From Climacium dendroides (taxonomy: Eukaryota; Streptophyta; Bryopsida; Hypnales; Climaciaceae), in NCBI GenBank assembly GCA_950106755.1, contig OX467082.1, forward strand, positions 26,536,001 to 26,600,000: a DNA stretch of 64,000 bases. Direction: 5' to 3'. The notes under the pieces are model-generated. The model was not told the origin of the DNA. It did not search any database and was given only the letters and a program-made list of their open reading frames with translations. This document shows, piece by piece, positions 13,001-25,499 of the stretch; within the stretch, counting starts at the first letter, position 1; each line of letters begins with the position of its first letter. Both the position numbers and the translations under genes were made by a program.

Positions 13001-15570
13001 TTGAGTATTTTTTGAATATTTTACAATCAACTATAATTTTCAAATGATTATCTTTGAATTTTTTAAATTAAATTAGTCTAACAAATCAATCATTTAAAAT
13101 TTAGGTACAATTTAATAACACATTCTATTTACTTGAATCATTACAAAAATGAAGTTAAATCACATATAGATTTTTCAATGGCGTAAATATTCTTCCTTTG
13201 AAAATATGTTGGCAAATATGAAATTCAAATTTGTTTTCAAATGTTTTCATGTAAAATATTCTTTGGAATTATTGATCCATCTTAGGTTTTGCTGAAGGTT
13301 TGTACCAAAATCATTGTCCAAAGTTTTTTGGTTTGTAACAAATAAAAATTTAAAAACATTGAAGTATAAAAATAATATTTTTAGAAATTTATCAAGTTAG
13401 TGTAATTATAAGAGGAAAAAAAATTTGTAGTAGTAATTTGAATAATCTTATATTAAAAACCACCAAAAAAATAAAAAAACAAAATTTCTATTAGTTAATT
13501 TTTTCAAAAAAATAATGATTTTTTAGTTCTTGAAATATAGAATCTGAATTGATTTTTTGAAATTCATGTCTAGGGTTTGGAATTCATTTAATAAACAATT
13601 GTTGAAGTATTATAGGTTGAATTGGTAATAATATTGTTTACAATATGCATATCAAGGAAGATTTTTATTGTAATATTTATATGAGATCAAATATCATATG
13701 TTTTTTTCAATTTCAAAGAATATGTTACGTAGCATATTCAATTTGAAATTTATGTGTTCAACATCAATAAATACTATTTTACCTTGAGATTTCATTAAAT
13801 ACAACATTGACCTATATAAATATCGCAAATTCAATTTAATTTATACAAAATCCCTTCTTATTTCTATTTTTTTTTATAGAAAATACATACTAAATTATAT
13901 GTTGTGTGCCTTGTTGGTTCAAATCTTGGTATGCTTTTCAACTTGCACACTTCTTCTATGAAGATTATTGAATAATATTATTGTAATGGCACCTTATTGA
14001 CCTCAAAGTAGGGGACATATATATGGCAAGTGCAAAGCTAATGAAAATGTGTAAGATATTTTTTCATATTTCAAAATCTAATTTTAAATTTCAATAAGAT
14101 ATTATTTAGAGATTTTGATTATAACTGAAATTAGCTTAAATAAAATATTTATGATTCCTTGACATTAATAAAGACTCTAAATTCTAATATAATTAGGTTT
14201 AGCTCAATTTAATATTGATCAAGTTTGCCTTAATATAGTCTTCAAAATTGCAAATGAAACATTGTTTAATCCCTCAAGGTTCATGCATTCAAATTTCAAA
14301 CAATGAATGAACACAAACACATCCCAAGTACACAAAAATGTTTTTTTTACATCCATTGATTTAAAAAAATATTCTTATTTTAGTTCTTTAATATTTGTAT
14401 GTTATAGATTCTAAAGACTTTGCATTGCAAATATTCTATTATTCAAAGGATATTAGTAGGTCTAGCCTCTAAAAATAATTGTTTTAGTAAAAAATGATCT
14501 TTCAAAAAAAATTTGAATTTTTTACTTCATCGTTACTTGAGTTATAACTATTCATGGGTATAATTTTTATACAATACACAATTTTTCAATAAATATGTTG
14601 AAATGTTGAATTGATGTTGTGTTGAAATAAATGTATTTAAATGTGACATATGCTCTCATGATTATCCTTATTAAAGCATTATCACCATTGGTAATAAAAT
14701 ATAATATACAAAATCAATTTACAAATAGATTTTTCCTAAAATAATTCTAGAACTCTCAAAGGTCTAATTTTTGTATTAAAATAATACACTTATGGATGAA
14801 GGGACATATTAATTTTTAGAATGTACAAAATAAATATATAAATAAATTTGCGCCTTAAAATAATTCTTCATCTCTTGAAGGTCTAATTTGTTTTTATAAA
14901 AATAATGTAATTCTAGAAAAAAGAGGTTCAAATTGTTTGAGACAATAGTTATAGCTACATTCATGTGATGTCATAATTCTATTAATTCAATGCCCATGTC
15001 ATGGCTTCATTTCATAATTTTAGTCGTTTGGCCTCAAAATTTTTATGAACAAGTTGTGCCTTTATGTTCTTCACACCCAATGCACCTTATATTTGTCAAT
15101 ATAAATCAATTTGATCCACAACTTGTCAATGGAATTTGTAAGTTATGACTTAGCATTAGTTAACATTTATTATGTTTCTTGTGCAAATTAAATTGACTAA
15201 ATTGCATACCATTTATAGTATATAGTTTCTTAATAGATAGGCTTGCATGTGTACAATGATGAATGAAACCGAATACAAAGTTGAAACAATTTCTTTCAAA
15301 TAACCATACCATAAGCATCAATGGAACAAAGTCCAAAGGTAGATATACAAAATTTGTAGTGTCCAATGTACTACACATTACTATAAGAAGTTTGAAAAAA
15401 AAATTAGTTGTAATATGAGAGAAAATCAATTTCAAAACTAGCCATGTCTAAAATTTAATTTTGTTCAACATGATTTGGAATTACTTTTATCTTTGCCAAT
15501 TTAAAAAATAAATAAAAAATCCTTGGCATGTTGGTATACATTACTTTAGATTTTTGTATACAAAAATTGA
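10000..15570. other. AT-rich intergenic DNA, no recognisable gene
   Basis: Several open frames of 60-90 codons occur on both strands (for example 11,252-11,503 and 11,847-12,098 on the - strand), but none shows a motif I recognise and none links into a convincing spliced model. A low-complexity CAAA-rich run lies at 11,140-11,200. Decayed transposon coding sequence cannot be excluded for 10.0-12.1 kb. Confidence 0.5.
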
Positions 15571-15576
15571 AGGAAA

Positions 15577-15720
15577 TTTGACATTTAAAGGCTAAGAGGA
15601 TTGAAAGGGTCAAAAGGGTTGAAAGGCCGAGAGGACCTAAAGGGTTGAGAGGGCTAAAGGGCTTCGAAAGGATAAGAAGACCAAAAGGGTCAAGAGGGAT
15701 AAAAAATACTGAGAGAACTA
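15577..15720 (+). repeat. purine-rich degenerate repeat
   Basis: A run of short imperfect units of the type GGGTTGAGAGGGCTAAAG gives a strongly purine-rich + strand just upstream of the copia gag remnant. It may belong to the element's 5' leader. Confidence 0.5.
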
Positions 15721-15745
15721 ATCAATAGTATTGTAGGGGATTCAA

Positions 15746-16812
15746 ATGGGTTCTTACGAGGGAGATGGCTTATTGACAAATTCAATGGAGAAAACTTTCA
15801 TCTTTGAACATTTAAGACGAAGATGCATCACAAAGTTTAGACCCTACGGTTTGGCAACAATTATCGTGCGGTTATTGTTGTTTCAGGGTTCGCATATTAA
15901 TTGCATTGTTATCGCATCATTATGGTGCATTGCTTTGCATCATTACCGCATTGTTACAATGCATTAATTGTAACTACATCATAACGATGCAAAGCAATGC
16001 ACTGTAATGATGCGATAATAATGCGATTAATGTGCGAACCCATGAAACAACGATAACCGCACGATAACTATTGCCAAACCGTAGGGTCTAAACTTTGTGA
16101 TGTGATCTTGGTGGAAAAAGACTTATGGGATATTGTAGAGGGTATAGGGGATACTCTTGGGATAGATGTTGAGCCAAAGGTGGGGAAGAATTACCAAAAG
16201 AGGGTGAAGAAGGTTGTGGCCATTATTGCCATCAATCTTATGGATTGCCAACTTGCACACATCCAACTTTGCAAAGACCCTACGGAGGCATTGCAACCTT
16301 TTGTACCATCCATCAACAAAAGACTCTATCCAATATTCTCTATGTAAAGTATAAATTCTTTACCATAAAGATGCAAGAGTCAAATGACATATTAGACCAC
16401 ATCAACAAGGTCAAGACCCTTGCTGACTAACTTGTATGGAGGTGCCACTTTGAGATGAAGATGTAGTAATGACATTCCTTGAGAGTCTTCCATCTTCTTA
16501 CTCCCATCTAATTGTCGTTTTGGAAACAAGGCCCATAAAGGAACTTATGTTGGAGTATGTCACAACAAAGTTGATGCATGAAGTAACCAAAAAGAAGGAG
16601 CAAGAGTCTCAAGGCAAAGATATAGCATTGGTGACACGCCAAAGTAAGGGAAGCGGTAACAACAAGAGCACCAATGAAAGGGTATATTACAATTATAATA
16701 AACTAGGCCACATTGCTCGTTATTGTTACAAAGGGAAGAGTAAAGTAAGTGAAAGTGTAAATCATGTGAAAGGCAACAAAGAGGTCAATGACTTGTGCAT
16801 TTATGATCCATG
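15746..16812 (+). pseudogene. copia gag (capsid/nucleocapsid) remnant
   Basis: Gag would form the particle that packages element RNA. The recognisable pieces are the N-terminal segment before the foldback insertion, then LVEKDLWDIVEG (from about 16,105), a frameshifted stretch ending DHINKVKTLAD (16,430), and the C-terminal part from 16,469 with LESLPSSY. The zinc-knuckle region reads YYNYNKLGHIARYC near 16,684-16,725. The usual CX2CX4HX4C pattern has lost its first two cysteines, while the His and last Cys remain. The 277-bp foldback at 15,826-16,102 interrupts the N-terminal portion. Confidence 0.85.
15826..16102. mobile_element. 277-bp foldback MITE inside copia gag
   Basis: Nearly the whole element is one inverted repeat centred near 15,964. 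The left arm starts CATCACAAAGTTTAGACCCT and the right arm ends with its complement; internal motifs such as GCATTGCTTTGCATC pair with GATGCAAAGCAATGC. Each arm is about 135 bp with few mismatches. Target-site duplication could not be resolved because the flanks share the palindromic ATG/GAT motif. It has no coding capacity. Confidence 0.85.
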
Positions 16813-17489
16813 AATGGATCTTTGACATCAATGCTTAGGCCATTTAAATTTGAAGAGTGTCAAGCTCTTCAACACATGGTGGTGGGAATAGCTCTTGGCA
16901 AGAATGCGGGTGAATCCACACCTTCTGTGGCTTGCATTGAGGGCAAGCAACAATGTAAAACACTTCTAAGCAATGGAACAACTTGTGCAACCGAGAAGTT
17001 GGAGGTGGCCCAATTGGATGTGTGTGACACAATAAAGACAACATCCATCAGTGGTTCGTGGTATTTCATCACTTTCATCGATGATTTTTCTAGGAAGGTG
17101 AATGTATATCTATTGAAGGTCAAAAGTGAGTGTCTTGCAAGGTTTAAGGAGTTCAAGGTGTTTGTGGAGATGCAATCGGATCTTCTAAGACATTTTACTC
17201 GGACAATGGAGGTGAATACATGTCAAAGCCATTCGACGATTTCTTGAAGAGTTGTGGCATTATAAGGCAAACTTTGAACCCTTACACTCCACAACAAAAT
17301 GGAGTGGTAGAGCGTGCCAATCGCACTCTTGTAGAGATGGCAAGGTGCATGCTCTATGTCCAAGGCTTAAATCTTGAGTTCTGGGCAAAAGCAATGATGA
17401 ATGTAGCGTATATCCATAATCAATGTCCAACAAGTGCTCTTTCTTCTCAGACATTTGAAGAAGTGTGAAGTGACAAATGTCCATTGTCA

Positions 17490-18890
17490 GATAAAGAAGT
17501 CTTGTTTTGAGAAAACACGGGGAATCTAGTTGCAACTAGATTTGGCTTGGAAAATAAAAGATCTTGTATTTAAATATCCTTGTAAATATAAAATCGTCAT
17601 ATAATAGTATGTAGGCCATATATAATACAATATATTCATATAACTTCATAAAGTGTCATATAGGCTAAATAAAATGTTACATGTTTGAACAAAGTTGGTA
17701 GAAGTTACACATAAACCACATAAATTCCCTTTGAAGAAGTACCCAATACTAATAGAAGTGTCACAACCATTCAAAAGGTCCAAATCAAGAGTGTAATATC
17801 TTTTTGGAAATACAACACAAATAACTACAAACCCTTCAAATTTATAATTCAAACTCAGATACTGTCCAACTTTTACAGCTGGCCAAAAATTACTCTCTTC
17901 AACTCAAAAGCAGTTCATCACCACTCTACTTCTAAGCCCATAACTTTCACAAGCTAACTTCAAATAGAAAGTGTGATATCTCTCTAAAAAGCTAACACAA
18001 ATATTTACAAGCTCTTTAAATTTCAACCAAAACTAAGATACTTTCCAATTTTTATAGACAGTCAAAGGTCTCTCAGTTCAAATGAAAGGTAGCTTCTTAC
18101 TACTTCACTTCTAAGCTCATAACTTTTTGGCTCTAACTCCAAATTAAATGAATGATAGGTCTTTGAAAAGTTAAAATTTCAATACATAATTTCATCAAAT
18201 TTCATAATAAAATACCTCTTTGCCACATAGTTATGAGCCTTCAAAAGTTTTGCCCTCACTCTCTATGACAATCATCCTTCTCTTACTTCCTCAAGCATAA
18301 CTTTTGTATAGAAACTCCAAATTGAGTAAGTCATAGCATTTTAGACTCAAAAAAAATAAGATGAACAACCTCACAAATTTTCATTATAAAATTCTCCATG
18401 TACAATGTGCAATGGGCCTTCAAAGTCTCGGTTCTCCCAAGCTAACTATGAAGAAGAAGAAAAAGATCCTCCACCTCATTCACCACCTCATCCTCCATAC
18501 TATCCACCTAAGAAAGAAAGTGAATTTTAGCCTCTAAAATGCCACATAGACTTAAATTCTTTCATTGGTCTTCTATTTTCTTCCATAATTCTATCCTTAT
18601 CTTTTACGTAGACTTCTAATCTTTTTATAAAAAATCAAAACAAAATCAAAACAAACTTCACCTTTCATTTAGGTTACTTCAAATACAAACTAAAATCTCA
18701 AAATGTCTTTAAGTATAGAGATAAGTAAAGTAATGTCAAATAGTTGTCTAATAGAAATTTTAAAAATTAGAATCTACTCCATATGGATGGATTAGGCTCT
18801 CCCCCCTTTAAAACCTCTATTTCAACAACAAATATAAATTTATACATAGTATATGCATATACAATGCGACATCATGCATTATATATATGA
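17490..18890. mobile_element. non-coding insertion in the copia integrase
   Basis: The boundaries are inferred from where integrase similarity stops and restarts, so they are accurate to about 20 bp. No terminal repeats or target duplication could be recognised. The central part is an imperfect tandem array with a period near 179 bp (separate entry). No coding sequence is seen. Confidence 0.6.
17690..18420. repeat. four imperfect tandem units of about 179 bp
   Basis: The motif CATAACTTT recurs at 17,939, 18,118 and 18,296 (steps of 179 and 178 bp). A more diverged counterpart (TCACAACCATTCAAA) lies near 17,764. Each unit also carries a TGATATCTCT-like and an ACACAAATA-TTACAA-like block at matching offsets. 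The monomer length is similar to many plant satellites, but only four diverged units are present. Confidence 0.75.
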
Positions 18891-19002
18891 AAGTATTTGG
18901 GAGCATTACATACACCATGGTGCCCAATGACCGTTGTTCCAAGCTTGATGCTGAGGGCACCAAGTGTTTATTTCTTGGATATTATGTAGGTACCAAGGCC
19001 TA

Positions 19003-20308
19003 CTAGTTGATGTGTTTGGAGACCAAGACGATTGTTAAAAGTTGGGACATTGAATTCTTAGAAGAAGTAGTGCAACCTTTGGCGATTTGCCCAAGTGAAA
19101 GAAATGAATTTTTAGTGGATGACTCTTCCAAAGTAAAAGGAGAAAGCAAAGAGGAAGTGGAAGCCATGGAAAAGAAGAAGACAAGTGATACTCCAAAGGC
19201 TGAAATGAAGACTTGTGGAGTGTCCAAAGCATGGAGGAAGAGACGGCACCTCCAAATGAACCAAGATATCCCATAAGAAAAAGGCGACTTCCAAGTGAAT
19301 GATAGATGATTCACATTTTGTCTCATTTGAAAGAAGACCATGCCAATATGGCATTTACAAGCGATCCATCTACTTTGTAAAAAGCGATGAGCAACAGTGA
19401 TGCAAGCAAGTGGGAGGAGGCCATAAATGAAGAATATAAGTCCCTCATGACAAATTGCTTTTTGAGAATTGACTCTCCTTCCCATAGGACGGCATAGTGT
19501 GGGATGTAAATGGGTGTTTCGTACTAAAAAGAATGCATTTGGCCATGAGACAAGGTACAAAGCACAATTGGTGGCCAAAGGATATGCACAAGTAATGGGA
19601 GTGGACTTCAATGAGACATTTGCTCATATAGCAAAGTTCACCACTATTCAATGCTTTGTGGCTATTGCGATAGCCCTTGACTTGGAATTATACCAAATGG
19701 ATGTGATTACGGCATCTTTGAATTCAAACTTAGAGGAGGAAATTTATAACCAACTTGAAGGTTTTGAACAAGGCACAAAAAAAGAACTCAAGTACAAGTT
19801 GAAAAAGACTTTGTATAGGTTGAGGCAATCAGGAAGAGCATGGTACAAAGACATTGATGCCACTTTTCTACATGAGGGATTTGTACGAAGTCATGCAGAC
19901 CATTATTTATACATCAAGTCATCCAAGGACTATTTGCTACTTGTCATGATCTATGTGGATGACTTGATCATTGTGGCAAGTGACATGAAGGTGATGGAGG
20001 TACTCAAAACCATGCTCCACCCAAAATACAAGATGAAGGACCTTAGAGAGCTCCACCTTTGCCTTGGTGTAGAATTTATAAGGAACAGGGCGGCCCACAC
20101 CATTACTTTGAGCCAGAGCAAGTGCATCAAGAAGGTGCTTGAACGGTTCTACATGCAAAATTGTAAGCCCATTAGTACTCCGCTTGATGCCAACTCCAAG
20201 TTGGAGAAGCTTATTGATGAGGAGTGGGAGCAATTTGAGGTGGGGAGTGGGAGCAATTTGAGGTGGAAATGCAAGGTGTGCCATACAAACAAACAATGGA
20301 ATCATTGA
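19003..20308 (+). pseudogene. copia reverse transcriptase remnant
   Basis: Copia reverse transcriptase copies the element RNA into DNA. The frame from 19,469 to 20,308 carries the core: CKWVFRTKKN, YKAQLVAKGYAQ, YQMDVITASLN (the usual MDV.TAFLNG with changes) and the catalytic MIYVDDLIIVA box near 19,950-19,985, followed by LGVEF and the thumb-like end. Upstream (19,003-19,276) is the variable linker after integrase, ending in a stop. A short in-frame duplication of WEQFEVGSGS-like sequence at 20,224-20,260 disrupts the C-terminal end. The YVDD motif is intact, but the open frame covers only the RT core. Confidence 0.9.
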
Positions 20309-20800
20309 TGTATGTCATGGTTGGGACACGCCCGGACCTTACATATCCCTTGAGCGTGGTGAGTCAACACACATCAAATCCCGGCTCAATGCATTGGCCG
20401 TAGTGAAGAAAATCATGCAATACTTATAAGGCATGAAAAGTTAGAAGTTGTCCCTTGGCGGCCAAAACATTGTTTTGAAAGGATTTTATGATGTCAATAC
20501 ACAAAGGTCCACCAAGAGGTATGTATTCCAAATACATGTCTACTTCTGCATGCACAAGGAAAGCCATTTAGTTGTGGCAACTTCTTGTAGATGTAGGGTA
20601 TGCAACAAAAATCCACCTTGATTATGTGTGATAATCAAGGATGCATTGCGCTTGCAAAGGACCCCAAACATCATTCCTACACCAAATACATTGACATCTT
20701 GCACCACTTCATTCGAGAGAAGGTAGAGGACTAAAAAATTGAGCTTAAATATTGTCCAACAGAACATATGGTGGTAGATGTGTTGACAAAGGTATAAGGA
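20309..20800 (+). pseudogene. copia RNase H remnant
   Basis: After the RT core, translated fragments in shifting frames read MYVMVGTRPDLTYPLSVVSQ (20,305-20,370), then DNQGCIALAKDPKHHSYTKYI and HHFIREKVED (about 20,628-20,735). These match the copia RNase H segment that follows RT. Stops after GYATKIHLDYV and KVED, together with frameshifts, show it is inactive. Confidence 0.82.
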
Positions 20801-20863
20801 TCAGCATCAAGTATTAGTGAAGGCCATGGGATTAAATGACTTTGCCAACTCACAAAGTAGGAG

Positions 20864-21180
20864 TGTTAAGGGGTAGGTAGAGTCCTTGGTTGCTTGTTGA
20901 CAAAGCTAATGAACACGTTTTGGGTAATGTGGTATTGGTGACGTGTTGAGGGTTTACGCATTATCCCCTAAATGTAAGTAAAGAATTTTGGAAGTGAGAT
21001 TTATCTCCTTCCGTGTTGCTTTGCGTATCGCCTTCTATGTCTTGCCGCTTTGTGTAACTCCAATAGTTGGTTTTCACAATATTTGAAATTTTACAAAGAA
21101 GATAGGTAGTAGATTGGAAGTCAAACTCTACAACTTGTACTAAAAACTCCTACGCTATAAGTAGTAAACAAATAATCAAG
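20864..21180 (+). other. possible 3' LTR of the copia element
   Basis: The sequence begins TGTTAAGGGG directly after a weak purine tract and lies where the 3' LTR should be. Without a 5' LTR for comparison neither its end nor its identity can be confirmed. Confidence 0.3.
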
Positions 21181-22110
21181 AAGAAACAAGATGGAGAATG
21201 AAGGGGGCACCAAAGGCATCTTCGAGCACCTATTAGATGAGGTTCACTTTAAGGTAAGTGTCTAATCCAACTAATTGCCTCTAAGTCTTTTTTATTATAG
21301 GAATTTTAAAAACATAGCCAAAGTCATAAGTTAGATTTAAACCTTTAAACATAGATTTAGTTCAAGTTTAGTTTCAAATACTTATAGAAGATTGTTACAA
21401 CTTTCCAAAAACATATAAAACTTTAAAAATAGATTTAAAACAAGTAGGGTATGAGCTGATGAAGTCTAGGAATAAGATTGAATGAGAATTAGCAAAAGTC
21501 ATCCAAAGTAGATAAGAACGGAAACTCAAAAGATAGTAAAAATCTAAAATCTAAAAGTCTAATTAGAGGTATACTTCAAGTTGTAGGGTGAAGTAATTAG
21601 TAGATGAAGGTTGAAGTAGGAAAGTTCAAATCTCAAGAGTCTTAATAATTAGATCGGTGATATTAATTTTTTTTAATTCTAAAATTCTAAAAATAATAAA
21701 TTGATAGAAAAATCTAGATTCTTTATAACAAAATAGATGTTAATTTAGAATCTTTTGAAAACAATCAAGTAGTAGTTAGAATTTAGAATCACATAGAAGA
21801 AGTTTATAGAAGTTCAAAACTAGATTGTACTTCAAAAACTAAGTTAAACTTCATAAGTTAGAAAAAGATGAAGTTTGGTGTGAATATTGAATGAAAGTAA
21901 GAAATTTCTATCCATTTGAGGTCAAACTTGGAATTTAGATAATAGATTTCATCACAAATTCATAGCCAAATTTTGAAGTTAATTTGACATCCACAATCCA
22001 TAGAAAGCTATAGATGAAGTTTGAATTGCCCTTCCAAAGGCCACACTTCATTCAACCATAATTTCTTCTAGAAAACTTTGATTTAGTCAAATCTTACCAT
22101 TATGAAAATG
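21120..22110 (+). repeat. dispersed repeat, copy 1, with a conserved mini-exon
   Basis: This region is homologous over about 0.95 kb to 45,100-46,100. The best-conserved part is an ATG-started 21-codon frame (21,191-21,253) followed at once by GTAAGT. Further downstream, segments around GATGAAGTCTA (near 21,459) and CATAGATGAAGTTT (near 22,010) align as well. The family is unidentified; a transposon whose coding sequence begins with a short first exon is one possibility. Confidence 0.65.
21191..21253 (+). CDS. putative 21-codon first exon, repeat copy 1
   Basis: ATG-started open frame reading MENEGGTKGIFEHLLDEVHF plus Lys, ending at a consensus GTAAGT donor. The other copy (45,155-45,217) has the same length, no indel and the same donor despite about 37% nucleotide difference. 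No downstream exon could be identified in either copy. Function unknown. Confidence 0.35.
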
Positions 22111-22490
22111 AAAAATTCTAATCTATAGCTAAGGTTAGATATCTTTTATTTGTGAATTCTTTATTTTGAAAACACATAATCTTTATTTAGTTCAGTTGTT
22201 TAGTCAAAGTTGCTTGTTTTAAAGCTTCCAGTTGTTTATTTTGCAGTGTACATCGATTAGGCATATAGAAAGATTCTTTACTTAGAAGGTACAAAGAACC
22301 ACACTTAGGCATTCACATAAGACATTTTGCAACCTAAATTCAAGAAATTGGTTCACTAGAAGCAAAAAATATCCACCACAACTTGCTAAAAAGCAATCAA
22401 GTATCCTATATAATTGTTTGCCAATTGTATCCCTCTCTATTAGCATCAAATAGTGCATAATTTTTTCACATCACTATTTCACATCTTTAA

Positions 22491-22610
22491 TACATTGTTT
22501 TAGTCACAAGTAGTCATAACATATAATGTATACATTGTTTTAGTCACAAGTAATCATAATATATAGTGTATACATTGTTTTGGTCGCAAAGTAATTGTAG
22601 AATGAAGTAT
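22491..22610. repeat. three 40-bp tandem units
   Basis: TACATTGTTTTAGTCACAAG recurs at 22,491, 22,531 and 22,571 (the last with two changes). The array forms the outer edge of the long inverted-repeat element at 22.5-25.5 kb. Confidence 0.85.
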
Positions 22611-23943
22611 TGGATTATGAGAGTTGTAACAAGGTTCAAACTCAAAATGAAGGTCAGCTATTCTCCATCCAATATGCATCATAGTTGTGCATAAGGACAA
22701 GTTTACTCTCTGTGGAATCCACTGTGTTGATTTGCAATTGCAAAAAATGACTAGGAAAATACTACAACTATACAATGACAATAGTCATTTCCTAGCCATT
22801 TTTTAGTCATTTTCAAAGTCTTTTTTTGATTGTTTTATATCAATTGTCCTATATATGAATTATCAAGTATAACATTAGGTTGGTCATATAAGACTTACAG
22901 TAAGTTGTTGTATCCTTGTATATTAAATTTTGTTGATAGAATTCTAAATTTTTTGAAATATATAGATTTTTATAGTCTATAGAAATCTAAAAATATTTAG
23001 AATCCAAGAAATTTTAAAACCTATGAAATTATAAAGTTTTTTAATTCAATGAAATCTATTAAATACCAATATTTGAATTTTTGAAATCTAAAAAAATATG
23101 AATCTCAATTTTGAAATCTACAAATTATTCTAAATTAAAATTTCAAAATTTCAAAATTTATAAGTCACAGACAAGTTGCAAATGAATTACAAACAAGGCA
23201 CACTGAAGTCATAGATGAATTGCAAATAAGTCATATATTAGTCGCAAATGAATAGCCAACAAATTGCACAACTTGAGTGATTGACCTCACATGGCAACAA
23301 ATACCACATAATTAACTACATTAGAAGAGTTTGTCAATGAAGTTCTAAATAGGTCATCACATGAAAAACAACCCTATTGTCCATTGCAACTACTACTTGT
23401 CCACTATGACTACAAATCCCCAAATTAGTACTAGTCACAAATGTCCCAGACAACTAAAAAACTAGTTGTTCTTTGTAGCTATAAAACTCCTCATTTTTTC
23501 TAGTGTTCATAGCTCACTTTATTGTTGCCTTGTAAACAATTTAAATGCCTCAAACATTTGTACCGTACCATCATCCAACATGCCAAGTAGACCACCCATT
23601 GGTCCACTAGAATCTCTTATAGCTCACATAAAATACAAAGTACTACTACTTTGAATTTTTTATGTCAAATTCGCCAAAATGTGTTGTGACTGTTTATGGT
23701 CAATTTAGAAAAACAAGGGGCTTCTAGCTATAATAGTGCATGTATATATTTTTAATCAATAATTCAAATACATATTTTTATAATATATACCAGCATCCCA
23801 ATATTTCTAATCCAATATATCCTAGTATCCTAATATATTATAAATGCAATATTAATCGCCTTTATATACTACTATTAGCTTACTAAATAAAATAAAATGG
23901 ATAAAAAACTTAAAACTTAATATAAAAGCTAACTTAAAAGTAC

Positions 23944-24240
23944 CTACCAATCAACCGTTGAGTCCACTAACCCATCATTATATGGAATTAAAACAAAAAT
24001 ACATAGATGTCTATTTTTAACTAGTAAACGTCTTACATCATGACAATGTGAGTGTATAAAATTAGAAGTGTGGACAAAGATAGGAGATTTGTGATCTACT
24101 TCAAAAACAAATCTAATGAAGGACCCCATGTCATAAATTGAAGGCAAGTTTTCTTGAATATAGGTGCGGATGCTTTGCTCTAGCAAGACAATGCACCCAT
24201 CTAGTTTTGTATTTTTTCTTCTAAATTATTGTATTTGATT
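23944..24240 (-). CDS. unidentified exon-like frame inside the foldback element
   Basis: The - strand frame has mixed, protein-like composition (for example SIYDMGSFIRFVFEVDH and NRHLCIFVLIPYNDGLV). It extends upstream of the first listed start without a stop to about 24,210 and ends in Trp followed by TAGGTAGGTAC, in which a GTAGGT donor overlaps the stop. I do not recognise the family. It could be a captured host exon or part of a transposon gene; it could also be chance. Confidence 0.3.
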
Positions 24241-25499
24241 CGCGCTTCTATAATTGCCCATACCATTATGTCAAGTATTATATACATATCGTAAAATATT
24301 ATTAGTAAGCAATCAAAGAGAGATACAAAATGGAGGGAATTGTTGGACAAAAAATAACAAACAAGTGAACTGAATCAATGCAACCAAATCAATAGAAAAA
24401 TTGAATCTTCTAGTAGTAGAAATCTTCTAAAGATGCCCTATTGGATTTGTAACTCTAGTGTCCAAGAGTTTGTCTTTGGAACCAAGGATTTATTCCGTAC
24501 ACATTTTCAACCAAAGGTCTCTAAAATGCTTTATATGTGGATAATTTGCTACACAATTTCTACATGCTTGGAATGTATCTAAAAAAATTGTTATCTATGC
24601 AAAAAAAATTCAGAGGCTCCATCCTCAAGTCCCAAGAATAAAATGAAGTTTTTGTGACTACAAAGAACAATTGGTTTCTTAGTTGCATGGGATTAGTATT
24701 AGTTTGGAGACTTGTAGTTGCTCTTAGAATTGTGGTTGCAAAGGACAATAGGGGTACTTCTCATTTGTTAGCCGTGTTATAACTTCTTCAATGTATTCTT
24801 TTGGTGTGGTTGCCTATATAACATTTATCGCTACACAAATTTTGTAGATTTTATAGATTTGTAAATTTGTAAATTATTGATCTAGCTTCTTTTTTAGATT
24901 TCAAAAGTTCAAATATTGGTATTTAATAGATTTTACTTCTTTAGGAAACATTACAATTTCATAGGTTTTAAAATTTTCTTAGATTTTAAATAATTTTAGA
25001 AAACTACAAACTATAGAAATCTTTAAATTCTATTAGCGGAATTCCTTATATAAGAGTACAACAATTTACTACAAGTCTTATATGTTTGACTTAATGGATT
25101 TTTTGACAATTAATATGGGACAATTGATATAAAACAATTGGGAAAACCACAATCATTGTATAGTTGCAATCTTTTCCTAATCAAATTCGGCAGTAGCTTT
25201 CTACTTGACTTGTAATCGCTTTCTAGTCATATTTAGGTTTTTGCGACTAAAATTAGCATGGTGGATTCCATGGACGTAAACTTGGCTTTCATAGATTCTA
25301 AGAGTCATAAATAGTTTGAAAAGAAGTAAAAGATCACCTTGGGCGATTGACTTTTCCACATCGACAACTATATATGAAGAATACTAAATGGTGAATAGCT
25401 TACATTCATTCTACATTTGAACTTTGTATACTCCTATAATCCTACTTTTTGTTCTACAACTACTTTGCAACTACTTTGAGACTACAATAATGTACACGT

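Larger units (their letters stand above)
16810..19010 (+). pseudogene. copia integrase remnant, split by a 1.4 kb insertion
   Basis: The integrase core is visible as FITFIDDFSRKVNVYLLKVKS (16,810-17,247 frame), then after a frameshift as an NGGEY-type motif near 17,210 and PYTPQQNGVVERANRTL (from about 17,280). It breaks off at 17,468, where the usual EEVW reads EEV-stop. The C-terminal continuation (YTMVPNDRCSKLDAEGTKCLF, split over a few residues of flank) is found about 1.4 kb downstream from 18,905 and ends at a stop near 19,003. The DNA between is unrelated to copia and is described separately. Confidence 0.85.
15746..20864 (+). mobile_element. Ty1/copia LTR retrotransposon remnant, no 5' LTR found
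   Basis: Domains appear in the copia order: gag with a zinc-knuckle remnant, integrase, reverse transcriptase, RNase H. The reading frame is broken many times by stops and frameshifts, and two unrelated insertions split it (15,826-16,102 and about 17,490-18,890). A purine-containing stretch followed by TGTTAAGG near 20,864 could mark the start of a 3' LTR. No copy of the sequence after it exists upstream of gag, and no TGGTATCAGAGC-type primer-binding site is visible. The element therefore appears truncated at the 5' end. Low conservation of frame suggests an old insertion. Confidence 0.88.

Noticed and set aside
15400..15745. 5' LTR of the copia element
   Set aside because: No match to the candidate 3' LTR sequence after 20,864 and no tRNA primer-binding motif.
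16844..17535. Opposite-strand ORFs over the copia integrase
   Set aside because: Shadows of the + strand integrase frames; no independent motif.
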